A stretch of DNA of 64,000 bases from Paludibacter sp963677275 (GTDB lineage Bacteria > Bacteroidota > Bacteroidia > Bacteroidales > Paludibacteraceae). The DNA is taken from NCBI GenBank assembly GCA_963677275.1, contig OY781920.1, forward strand, positions 248,001-312,000, in the 5' to 3' direction. Shown one piece after another: positions 1-6,921 of this stretch (positions within the stretch are counted from its first letter, which is position 1; every line of letters begins with the position of its first letter). The notes beneath the pieces are model-generated. The model did no database searches and was not told the DNA's origin. It saw only the letters and a program-made list of their open reading frames with translations. The translations under genes and the position numbers were made by a program.

Positions 1-62
1 GAAATAATTGAAGGTTGAACAGACTTGTTTGCCACACGATGCAATCGTGCGGCAGCGTCGGG
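1..62. repeat. Dispersed hairpin repeat, copy 1 (cut by window edge)
   Basis: This 62-base block recurs without visible change at 882-943 and, with a changed 3' end, at 3711-3771. It contains a hairpin with arms GCCACACGAT and ATCGTGCGGC around GCA. In the other two copies a second hairpin (CCCGCGCGAT/ATCGCGTGGG) lies just upstream, so this copy probably starts before the window. It is noncoding and its function is unknown. Confidence 0.85.
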
Positions 63-154
63 CAAGTGTAAAAAAATTGAATAGAGGTCTAAACGATAAT
101 TTCAAGACACTACAAGCTATTAGACAGAAAAATAATTAAAAAAACAAACTTCAT

Positions 155-790
155 ATGAAATCAAAAATCTCAACAATTTTATTCTCTTTAGTTCTATTAC
201 TTTCTTGTACCGTAAGTAAAAACGCACCGTTTTTTATAGATTATGGTGAAGTCGATAAAGATAGCTGTGTTTTATATATTGCTAGGGGAACTAATATGTA
301 TGGAGGTGCAGTTCCTTGGGGTGTTATTATTAAAAAATACAACATGAATTCTGGAAAATTTGAAAATGACTTTCAAATTAATGGTATATATCAACAGTCT
401 TACACCCCACTAGTTCTTAAATCAAATGCATTATACTCAATTACTTTTGGTTCTAAAATCTTATTATTTTCTGGAACTACAAACTCACAATCTATTTTTA
501 AATTGGCTGGACTGAAAGCACAAATAGAGGCTATAAAAGGAAATTCACTTGGTTGTATAGGAACTGATTCAGGTTTTCGCTTTAAGAAAGAACAAATAAA
601 AGAGTGGGCTAATGCAATTGCACAAACAGAATCGTATCCAAATATAAGTATAAAGAAAAGTTTATTGGATGCTGAATTTGAAATTTTAGTTCCTCAAAAG
701 AATTCTTCATTATACGAAGAATTACAGACATTAAGAATCTCGGGAAAACGCTCTTCATACGTGGATCCTACATTCAACAGAAACTTCTAA
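155..790 (+). CDS. Hypothetical lipoprotein, 211 aa
   Basis: I do not recognise a family. The N-terminus is a clear lipoprotein signal: a positively charged start, a hydrophobic run and a lipobox ending LLSC at about residue 18, so the mature protein is probably anchored to a membrane. The remainder is a mixed-polarity soluble domain with no obvious catalytic motif. The gene stands alone between two copies of a dispersed hairpin repeat (1-62 and 851-943), with no operon partner. It is AT-rich like the rest of the first 4.8 kb, which fits an accessory region. The ATG at 155 is chosen because it gives a normal signal peptide. Confidence 0.75.
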   Translation: MKSKISTILFSLVLLLSCTVSKNAPFFIDYGEVDKDSCVLYIARGTNMYGGAVPWGVIIKKYNMNSGKFENDFQINGIYQQSYTPLVLKSNALYSITFGSKILLFSGTTNSQSIFKLAGLKAQIEAIKGNSLGCIGTDSGFRFKKEQIKEWANAIAQTESYPNISIKKSLLDAEFEILVPQKNSSLYEELQTLRISGKRSSYVDPTFNRNF

Positions 791-850
791 AAATAAGAAA
801 TCAAAGTAAATATGGATATTCCGGCGATACTGACCACTTAATTCCCCCTG

Positions 851-943
851 CTCCCGCGCGATTTTATCGCGTGGGAAGTAGGAAATAATTGAAGGTTGAA
901 CAGACTTGTTTGCCACACGATGCAATCGTGCGGCAGCGTCGGG
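851..943. repeat. Dispersed hairpin repeat, copy 2 (most complete)
   Basis: Two successive hairpins, CCCGCGCGAT-TTT-ATCGCGTGGG at 853-875 and GCCACACGAT-GCA-ATCGTGCGGC further on, are joined by a conserved linker. Bases 882-943 match 1-62, and the whole unit recurs at 3675-3771. The 535-base gap 791-1325 holds this repeat, the 21-bp array at 1101-1204 and the hairpin at 1250-1284. I see no convincing gene in it. Confidence 0.85.
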
Positions 944-1100
944 GCATCATTTCTTGAAATGTAATCTGACATAGCTTTTAAATTTTAAAATTAAACATGA
1001 TTTTTATTATAGCATACTCTGCTTATTATATGCTATTTATACCTTACATACATTTTCTATCATTATTCAATACAATAACTTTTCCCTCTGAAGCCTACAC

Positions 1101-1204
1101 TTTTTCTCCGAGGACGGAAAATTTTTCTCTCAGGAGAAAATCTTTTTCTCTTGGGGGAAATTCTTTTTCTCTTAAGGGAAAATCTTTCCGCCCGAAAGAT
1201 TTTT
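1101..1204. repeat. About five 21-bp tandem imperfect palindromes
   Basis: Units start near 1101, 1122, 1142, 1163 and 1184. Each has the form TTTTTCTC, a variable core, then GGGAAAA, so each unit can pair with itself. Because 21 is a multiple of three, both strands stay open and encode heptapeptide repeats (FSLxxKS-like on plus, FPLREKE-like on minus). No start region, signal peptide or ribosome site supports a real gene, so I treat it as noncoding. Confidence 0.7.
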
Positions 1205-1249
1205 CCCCTGTTATAGTCCTAAAAATGAGTATAAACAATAAATTTTTCA

Positions 1250-1284
1250 ATCCGCCCGGCAGGGTTAAATTCTGCCGGACGGAT
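1250..1284 (-). terminator. Hairpin downstream of the DUF3244 gene
   Basis: A 13-bp stem (1250-1262 with 1272-1284) has a 9-base loop. Its single imperfect pair is G-U when read on the minus-strand RNA, which fits use as a 3' hairpin for the minus-strand gene ending at 1326. There is no long U tract, so it may instead be a dispersed CCGGCAG-type repeat. Confidence 0.45.
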
Positions 1285-1325
1285 ATCTTAGTCAAGGTAA
1301 AAAAGCAGATACTATCACATATCTT

Positions 1326-1694
1326 TCACAAAATATCAAACTTGCCTTCGAGGATTATGCTTCCATAGCTGATTGTAACGGTATAGTCACCGGAGTTCCA
1401 CATATCTACCGGTATATATAATTCGCTGTTGGCTTCAGTGTCGAACAAGGCCGAGTGAAGAATAACTCCATCGCCGTCGGTTACTGTTATGTCCACTACT
1501 CCCACCGCCGTAGTAAAATGAAGGTATAACTCCGAAGGGGATATGTCTGCCGTTAGCGGAATAAGTACGGGTACACGGGGACGATCTGGATCTTGAATCC
1601 CTGAATTTTGTTTAACGATAACAACATCTTTGGCGCTAATAGATGTAAAAACTGATAACAGAATAAGCAGAATTAAGAATTCAATTTTTTTCAT
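1326..1694 (-). CDS. Small secreted DUF3244-family protein, 122 aa
   Basis: The protein has an N-terminal signal peptide (KKIEFLILLILLSVFTSISA, cleavage near residue 21), then one small beta-rich domain. The phrases SELYLHFTTAVGVVDITVTD and SGDYTVTISYGSIILEGKF are typical of DUF3244, a short secreted family of Bacteroidales with unknown function. It is probably periplasmic or exported. It is transcribed divergently from the TPR/HTH regulator at 1922-3580, an arrangement that suggests the regulator controls it. A TAACTTTG -7 element lies about 50 bases upstream of the start. The assignment rests on sequence style only. Confidence 0.8.
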   Translation of the reverse strand: MKKIEFLILLILLSVFTSISAKDVVIVKQNSGIQDPDRPRVPVLIPLTADISPSELYLHFTTAVGVVDITVTDGDGVILHSALFDTEANSELYIPVDMWNSGDYTVTISYGSIILEGKFDIL

Positions 1695-1743
1695 TATAAT
1701 AATTGTCTGTTTTAAATGAGTGTTTTTTTATTAATTTTGCATT

Positions 1744-1776
1744 CAAAGTTACTAAGGAAGCGCCAAATCGTCAAAA
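1744..1776 (-). promoter_or_regulatory. Bacteroidetes-type promoter for the DUF3244 gene
   Basis: On the minus strand TAACTTTG (1751 to 1744) matches the Bacteroidetes -7 consensus TAnnTTTG, and TTTG at 1776-1773 lies 21 bases upstream as a -33 candidate. The start codon at 1694 follows with a leader of about 40 bases. Confidence 0.55.
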
Positions 1777-1921
1777 ATAAATACGGTACGGCCCTCAGTT
1801 TTTGATTGTGGTAATAAGTTGATATTTATATAGATAAAAAAATAAAAAAAACTTTTTAGGGTATGGGGATGACTCAGACTTTAAAATAGCTGTTTTTTAA
1901 CACCTGTATTGTAAATAAAGT

Positions 1922-3580
1922 ATGAGAAGTTTTAAAATCATTTTTGGAGTTTTAGTGATAGTTTTCATGTATGCTTGTGAAGCGGGCTATACCAATAACG
2001 TACAAATATTAAAAGCAGAAAGTGTGTTATACGAATATCCAGATAGTGCTTATACGATTTTGAAATCAATTTCTAATCCGGAAAAACTTTCGAGAGCGGA
2101 TTATGCAGCATGGTGTCTGCATTTTACTCATGCACAGTATAAACTTTTTATGAATATAGAATCGGATAGTATTATTAATGTGGCTGTTAGATATTACGAA
2201 AATAGTAAACTACAAAAATATCGCGGTACAGCTTATTACTTATCTGGATGTATTTCTGAATTGTTAAAACGAAATAAAGAAGCATTATTAGCATACAAAA
2301 AAGCGATATCAGATTTAGATAACATAGAGACGTCAGATATTTTGGGTTTAGCAACTTTAAATATGGGTTATGTTTATGTAAAGGAAAAGAATTATTATCA
2401 TGCCAATGAGTATTTTAAAAAAGCTTTGAAAATTTTCGAACGCACTTCGAATGATAGGTATAAGATGTATTGTTATTACCAAATGTCGCAAATGTATTTC
2501 CAATTAGATCAACCTTTTGACAGCACAATGTTTTATTTGAACAAAGCTAAAAATTTACGTGAAAAGCTGAATAATACTGCTCTGAAATATGAGCTTATAG
2601 CTTACGAAGGTGAACTATTGTACAATAAAGACTATAGAAAGGCTATCAATCACCTGACTATAGGATACAAGTATTGTCCTTCAGGGCGAATAAGATATGC
2701 CGCTATTTTAGCGCATGTTTATTCCAGACTTAATATGAATGATTCGGCGAAGTATTACTTAGAAGTAGCAAATAAGGAAACTAGTTCTTCTGTTAACGAA
2801 GTAATAAAGAAATTGGTAAACGCATATGTGTATGGCAATGAAGGCAATTATAATCAAGCATATGAAGCGATGAAAGATGCTTATATTTTTCAAGATTCAA
2901 TTTTTGTAGCGAAACTAAGAGATCAAATATATAGTATTGATAAGCAGTTTGACTTGGTAGAAAAAGAAAAGGAGAATGCGGAACTTAAAATTGCCAACAG
3001 ATCTAAAATAATTTGGATTGCAGTACTCGTGATTATTGTACTGATAATTATAAATATTTTATTAATGATAAATAGTCAATTCAAGAAAAAACAATTGCAA
3101 CAAGCATTGGAACAACAAAAACTGGAATTAGAATTGAACAAGAAAGAGTCGGAAAATCGGAAAAAGCATGATTTATTACTATCAAAGTTACGACAAAGAA
3201 TAGATATGACAATCAATTTCAACAGAGTACGGCAAGGACAATTTGATCCTGTTAAACAGATTAACTACTTTGATATAATTGCAAATGAGATTATATTGTC
3301 TGAAAAAGAATGGCAGTATTATATTGATGAAACCAATAGCCTGTTTAACAATAAACTCATTGAAATACGAAATAGTCATACTGAATTAACCCCACCCGAT
3401 ATGATTGTTATTTCAATGATATGTTTAGGAGTCGATATTTCAGATACTTGTCAGGTACTAAACATGACTAAAAACACTATGTATTCACGAAGGAAAAAAA
3501 TAAAAAAGCGTTTAAATATTGATGTTGAAGATGACCTGGAAGAATGGATCAGGCTGAATATAAAATCGTTTGCAGCCTAA
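1922..3580 (+). CDS. TPR protein with membrane helix and C-terminal LuxR-like HTH, 552 aa
   Basis: A possible lipobox lies near the N-terminus (FMYACEAG), followed by about 300 residues of tetratricopeptide-like helices (for example ATLNMGYVYVKEKNYYHANE). One membrane helix lies at about 362-384 and a coiled, charged linker at about 390-420. A C-terminal helix-turn-helix at about 490-533 (TPPDMIVISMICLG, then NMTKNTMYSRRKKIKKRLNI) resembles the LuxR/GerE fold. Such proteins are common in Bacteroidales as putative membrane-bound regulators that sense through the TPR part. It is divergent from a secreted DUF3244 gene, its likely target. A DNA-binding domain on a membrane protein is unusual but characteristic of this group. 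The ligand is unknown. Confidence 0.8.
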   Translation: MRSFKIIFGVLVIVFMYACEAGYTNNVQILKAESVLYEYPDSAYTILKSISNPEKLSRADYAAWCLHFTHAQYKLFMNIESDSIINVAVRYYENSKLQKYRGTAYYLSGCISELLKRNKEALLAYKKAISDLDNIETSDILGLATLNMGYVYVKEKNYYHANEYFKKALKIFERTSNDRYKMYCYYQMSQMYFQLDQPFDSTMFYLNKAKNLREKLNNTALKYELIAYEGELLYNKDYRKAINHLTIGYKYCPSGRIRYAAILAHVYSRLNMNDSAKYYLEVANKETSSSVNEVIKKLVNAYVYGNEGNYNQAYEAMKDAYIFQDSIFVAKLRDQIYSIDKQFDLVEKEKENAELKIANRSKIIWIAVLVIIVLIIINILLMINSQFKKKQLQQALEQQKLELELNKKESENRKKHDLLLSKLRQRIDMTINFNRVRQGQFDPVKQINYFDIIANEIILSEKEWQYYIDETNSLFNNKLIEIRNSHTELTPPDMIVISMICLGVDISDTCQVLNMTKNTMYSRRKKIKKRLNIDVEDDLEEWIRLNIKSFAA

Positions 3581-3674
3581 GCCATTTTCTCGTATCCGGT
3601 GTTGAATAACTGAATAATTGAATCATTGAACTTGCCAATGCCTGCGCATAAGCCTATGCCTATCAAAACCTCTG

Positions 3675-3771
3675 CTCCCGCGCGATTTTATCGCGTGGGA
3701 ATAAGAAGATGAAATAATTGAAGGTTGAACAGACTTGTTTGCCACACGATGCTTGTGCAGCAGCATTAGGG
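3675..3771. repeat. Dispersed hairpin repeat, copy 3 (diverged 3' end)
   Basis: The first hairpin (CCCGCGCGAT/ATCGCGTGGG) and the linker match copy 2. The second hairpin is altered after GCCACACGATGC, so it no longer pairs fully. It directly precedes the REP-like cluster beginning at 3791. The gap 3581-4095 is wholly made of this repeat and the REP cluster. Confidence 0.8.
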
Positions 3772-3790
3772 AAAAGGATGTATAGAAGAT

Positions 3791-4080
3791 TCCCCGTAGG
3801 GGATATATATCCATAGCAAGGGAAACATAATAGAATAAATCCCCTACGGGGAAACAACATCTTTTATAATGCTTTTCTATTGATATAAATTCCCTCCGGG
3901 AAAAAGGATATATAGTAAATTTCCCCGTAGGGGATAAATAACCATAGAAGAAACAAAATGTGATCTGACGGTTCCCCGTAGGGGATAAATAACCATAGAA
4001 AAAACAAAATGCGATCTTACCACGGTTCCCCGTAGGGGATATACATATGTTTAATTGAATTATAAATTCCCCATTTGGGG
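3791..4080. repeat. Cluster of REP-like CCCCGTAGGGG palindromes
   Basis: Palindromic cores (TTCCCCGTAGGGGAT or close variants) occur at 3791, 3840 (inverted), 3890, 3921, 3972, 4026 and about 4069. The copies at 3921, 3972 and 4026 are direct repeats spaced 51 and 54 bases apart and share the tail ATAAATAACCATAGAA. The last palindrome lies just before the transposase start. Bases 3837-3894 recur almost exactly at 4564-4621 beyond the transposase, with two differences in 58 bases. Confidence 0.9.
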
Positions 4081-4095
4081 ATAAATAGATACATT

Positions 4096-4557
4096 ATGGC
4101 AAATACTTATTCTCAGATCTATCTTCATTTTATTTTTGCTGTACAAAACCGTATGTCATTAATAAATCCAAAATGGCAACCAGAACTATATAAGTATATG
4201 AGCGGAATTATTACAAATAATGGTCATAAAGCCTATGTAATAAATGGTATGCCTGACCATGTACATGCACTTGTAAGTATGAATCCGAAACAAGCACCTT
4301 CAGATCTAATGCATGATGTTAAACAAAGTTCATCACTTTGGATAAATGACAACCGTTTGGTAATAGGTAAATTTTCATGGCAAGAGGGTTTTGGAGTATT
4401 CAGTTATGGTAAGTCACAAATTCCAGACATTGCGCGTTATATTGAAGAACAGGAATTACATCATAAAAAAAGAACATTTATTGAGGAGTATGTAGAATTT
4501 TTAAAATTGTTTGGTGTTGAATATGATGAAAGATACATTTATAAACCAATAGAATAA
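4096..4557 (+). CDS. Y1 (IS200-like / REP-associated) transposase, 153 aa
   Basis: This is a single-domain Y1 transposase of the IS200/RAYT type, which cuts and joins single-stranded DNA at hairpins. The HUH metal-binding motif is visible as MPDHVHALV (His55, His57). The nucleophile is probably Tyr115 in IARYIEEQELHH. The length is normal. I start it at the ATG at 4096; the in-frame TTG at 4075 lies inside a palindrome. It is flanked by REP-like palindromes and by a 58-base direct repeat on each side, and no second transposon gene (TnpB) is present. This setting favours a domesticated REP-associated transposase (RAYT) over a free insertion sequence, although it could be a solo IS200-family copy. 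Confidence 0.9.
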   Translation: MANTYSQIYLHFIFAVQNRMSLINPKWQPELYKYMSGIITNNGHKAYVINGMPDHVHALVSMNPKQAPSDLMHDVKQSSSLWINDNRLVIGKFSWQEGFGVFSYGKSQIPDIARYIEEQELHHKKRTFIEEYVEFLKLFGVEYDERYIYKPIE

Positions 4558-4563
4558 ATATGT

Positions 4564-4680
4564 AAATCCCCTACGGGGAAACAATATCTTTTATAATGCT
4601 TTCCTATTGATATAAATTCCCGTTCGACTGAGCTTTCGACTGAGCTCACGCCGAAGGTCTCACGCCGAAGCCGACGGGAA
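4564..4680. repeat. Downstream REP copy and compound hairpin
   Basis: Bases 4564-4621 repeat 3837-3894 almost exactly. They are followed by a long imperfect palindrome (4619-4680) whose arms are TTCCCGT and ACGGGAA. Its interior holds two copies each of TTCGACTGAGC and TCACGCCGAAG, themselves mutually complementary in part. This kind of TTCGACTGAGCTCACGCCGAA repeat is common between Bacteroidetes genes. It marks the right side of the transposase/REP island. Confidence 0.85.
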
Positions 4681-4761
4681 ATAATTCACTGTAAGCAAAA
4701 TAGAATTATTCTTAACCCCTGATTTGCATTATCAATTCTCAAATGCCCCTAAACTCTTCAA

Positions 4762-4779
4762 TCCCGAAAGCTTTCGGGA
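4762..4779. terminator. Perfect 18-bp palindrome between convergent genes
   Basis: TCCCGAAAGCTTTCGGGA lies between the convergent transposase (ending 4557) and amylase (ending 4814). It may act as a weak terminator for the amylase operon, but it has almost no loop and no adjacent U tract. Confidence 0.35.
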
Positions 4780-4813
4780 CAAATTCTCAAATTCATTTCT
4801 GAACTCGAAACCC

Positions 4814-6724
4814 TTAAACTTCAACTATCAGCACCGACTTTCCGGCCACGTTGATGGCTTGGTCGAGCCGGTAAGTTTTTTGCGTTACAATATCGGTTCC
4901 CTGTGTTTTACCTGTTAGCATTTCGTCGAATCTTTTCAGGTCCACATCCTTGTCGGTGGCATTGTTGTTGGCAATCACCATAATCGTTTTTTCGGCATTG
5001 TAGCGAAAGGTGACGTAAATACCATCCTCAGGGATAAATTGTTTCATTTTCCCGCTTTGCAAAACGGGATTGTTTTTACGGTAGTTGAGAAGCAGTTTCA
5101 GATAATCGAAAATCCCGTTTTCCTCAGCACTACGACCTCCGGCTGTAAAAGCATTGCGACTGTCGGATGGCCATCCTCCCGGAAAGTCGAACCTGTGACC
5201 TTCGTACGATCCCTGAATGCCATCCAGCATTATTTCGGTACCATAATAGATTTGTGGATAACCACGGGCGGTGATTAACATGGCTAATCCCATTTTATAC
5301 TTAGCTATATCGCGTTTCACGGCTGTGGAGTAGCGGTCGATATCGTGATTGTCGAGAAAATTCATAATCAGATGGGTGTTGGGGTACACAAAGTCCTGCG
5401 CATAATGCGCATAAAAGCGCGAAAGACCGCCATCCCAGCTATCTGTTTCGTTGAACGAGTTGGCCAATACATCTTTCAGGCAAAAATCCATCACACTTGT
5501 GAGTCTCGAATCGAAACCATCTTTGTTGTTGTTTCCCGATTGAAAATAAGCTACTTCGGCGGGCGTTTTCACCCAACATTCGCCCACCACATTCATGCGG
5601 GGATATTCGTTGCGGATAGATTGTATAAAGTTGGCCGCCACGCGAATGTCGTTGTAAGGGTAAGTATCCACGCGCATCCCGTCGATATTGGCATATTCTA
5701 TCCAATACACATAGACCTGGCGCAAATAATCGTAAACAAGGTTGTTTTTAAGGTTAAAGTCGGGCATATTGGGCGCAAACCAACCATTTGTAAGTCGGTG
5801 CAGATCGGCTTTGGCAGCGTGCGGATCGGTCCAGGCTGTCATGCGGTAATTGGAAGATGTGTAAGCCGGCCAAACGTTGAACCAGTCTTTGGCCGGTAGA
5901 TCTTTCATCCACCAATGTGCCGAACTGCAATGATTGGGCACCACATCGATAATCAGTTTGAGTCCGTTGGCATGGCAAGCGTCGGACAAACGCAGGTAGT
6001 CCTCGTTCTGTCCCAGGCGCGGATCAATTTTGTAGTAATCGCTGCAACCGTAGTGGTGGTAGGAGTAATTTGTATCGTTGTTGTCGAAAAGGGGTGTCGT
6101 CCAGAGTGCAGTCACACCCAGATCGGCTATATAAGGCACTTTAGAAATTATCCCTTCTATATCTCCTCCGTGGCGCTTGCCGGGGTTGAGCCTGTTCACA
6201 CCCTGAAAGTAACCTTTCACGGAATCGTTGGCCGTATTGCCATTGGCGAAGCGGTCGGGCATCAAAAGGTACACGGCATCGGCTTCGGTAAAGCTTTCTC
6301 TGGCTGCCGAACCTGAGCGCCGGGCTTTTAGTTCGTAACTGAGCGTCTGCTTCTTTTTTCCTTTTTTAATGATAATACTGAATTTTCCCGGTTGTGTGTC
6401 TGCGGCTATATTCAGGTACAAAAAAGCATAATTCGGATTGTCGGTGAGCTGCTTGCGCAAGAGGGTTACTCCCGGATATTGTATCGTAATATCGGCAGTG
6501 GCTATTCCTGTTCCATACAGCATTAATTGCAATTCGGTTTGTTGCATCCCTGTCCACCACGAAGTTGGTTCGAGCCGTTGCACCAATGCCGGGGATTTGG
6601 CGAAGGAGGAGAGGCTCAGGCAAAGGGAAAGGCACAGGCTGAGGCACAGGCGAAGGGATTGCGAAAGGATAGTGTTGCCACTATTGTTTTTCAGGGTACG
6701 AACTTGGTTGATTGCTTGTTTCAT
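4814..6724 (-). CDS. Periplasmic GH13 alpha-amylase / neopullulanase (SusA-like), 636 aa
   Basis: It hydrolyses alpha-1,4 linkages of maltodextrins. A signal peptide (residues 1-42) has a core of repeated Leu-Cys-Leu-Ser units. An N-terminal Ig-like domain follows (about 45-135), then the GH13 barrel and a C-terminal beta domain. The GH13 regions are intact: DVVPNH (260-265), GMRVDTYPY with nucleophile Asp353, GECW with acid/base Glu382, and FLDNHD ending at Asp461. The length matches SusA (about 617 aa). No lipobox of the usual form is present, so a soluble periplasmic enzyme is likely. It is the last gene of the minus-strand arm of the locus and lies 197 bases after the phosphorylase, with a hairpin between them. 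Confidence 0.93.
   Translation of the reverse strand: MKQAINQVRTLKNNSGNTILSQSLRLCLSLCLSLCLSLSSFAKSPALVQRLEPTSWWTGMQQTELQLMLYGTGIATADITIQYPGVTLLRKQLTDNPNYAFLYLNIAADTQPGKFSIIIKKGKKKQTLSYELKARRSGSAARESFTEADAVYLLMPDRFANGNTANDSVKGYFQGVNRLNPGKRHGGDIEGIISKVPYIADLGVTALWTTPLFDNNDTNYSYHHYGCSDYYKIDPRLGQNEDYLRLSDACHANGLKLIIDVVPNHCSSAHWWMKDLPAKDWFNVWPAYTSSNYRMTAWTDPHAAKADLHRLTNGWFAPNMPDFNLKNNLVYDYLRQVYVYWIEYANIDGMRVDTYPYNDIRVAANFIQSIRNEYPRMNVVGECWVKTPAEVAYFQSGNNNKDGFDSRLTSVMDFCLKDVLANSFNETDSWDGGLSRFYAHYAQDFVYPNTHLIMNFLDNHDIDRYSTAVKRDIAKYKMGLAMLITARGYPQIYYGTEIMLDGIQGSYEGHRFDFPGGWPSDSRNAFTAGGRSAEENGIFDYLKLLLNYRKNNPVLQSGKMKQFIPEDGIYVTFRYNAEKTIMVIANNNATDKDVDLKRFDEMLTGKTQGTDIVTQKTYRLDQAINVAGKSVLIVEV
6608..6649 (-). 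repeat. 12-bp tandem repeat encoding the amylase signal-peptide core
   Basis: Three to four 12-base units (CTG TGC CTC AGC and variants, read on minus) encode Leu-Cys-Leu-Ser repeats. They form the hydrophobic core of the amylase signal peptide. Copy-number change would lengthen or shorten the signal by four residues without a frameshift. Confidence 0.8.
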
Positions 6725-6867
6725 GCTTTCAGATGGTTGGATTAGACTTTTACTATATTCTGCATTAATTTTACGCTGACAGATTATTTTTTTTTGGGGG
6801 ACAGTATTTACAGCTCAATTAAACCCAAAAAAATGTATAAATTTTGGAGATAAATAATTATACTTAA

Positions 6868-6896
6868 TGATCGTATGACTTGGCGTCATACGATCA
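6868..6896 (-). terminator. 12-bp perfect hairpin after the GH65 gene
   Basis: TGATCGTATGAC (6868-6879) and its exact complement (6885-6896) enclose a 5-base loop. It lies about 25 bases beyond the GH65 stop codon, between that gene and the amylase. The following bases are AT-rich rather than a pure U tract, so it may attenuate transcription or protect RNA ends rather than end transcription fully. Confidence 0.5.
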
Positions 6897-6921
6897 CTTT
6901 CGTTGACGATCACTTTTAAAC

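Noticed and set aside
997..1368. Open frame of about 120 codons on the plus strand (and a shorter one on minus)
   Set aside because: Both run through the 21-bp palindromic array, have no signal or ribosome site, and the plus frame overlaps the DUF3244 gene's 3' end. The openness is explained by the repeat period being a multiple of three.
4075..4095. TTG start for the transposase, seven codons upstream
   Set aside because: It lies inside a REP palindrome, and MANTYSQIYLHF is the normal family start.
5345..5899. 184-codon antisense frame inside the amylase gene
   Set aside because: It is a shadow of a strongly conserved GH13 gene in another frame, with no family resemblance.
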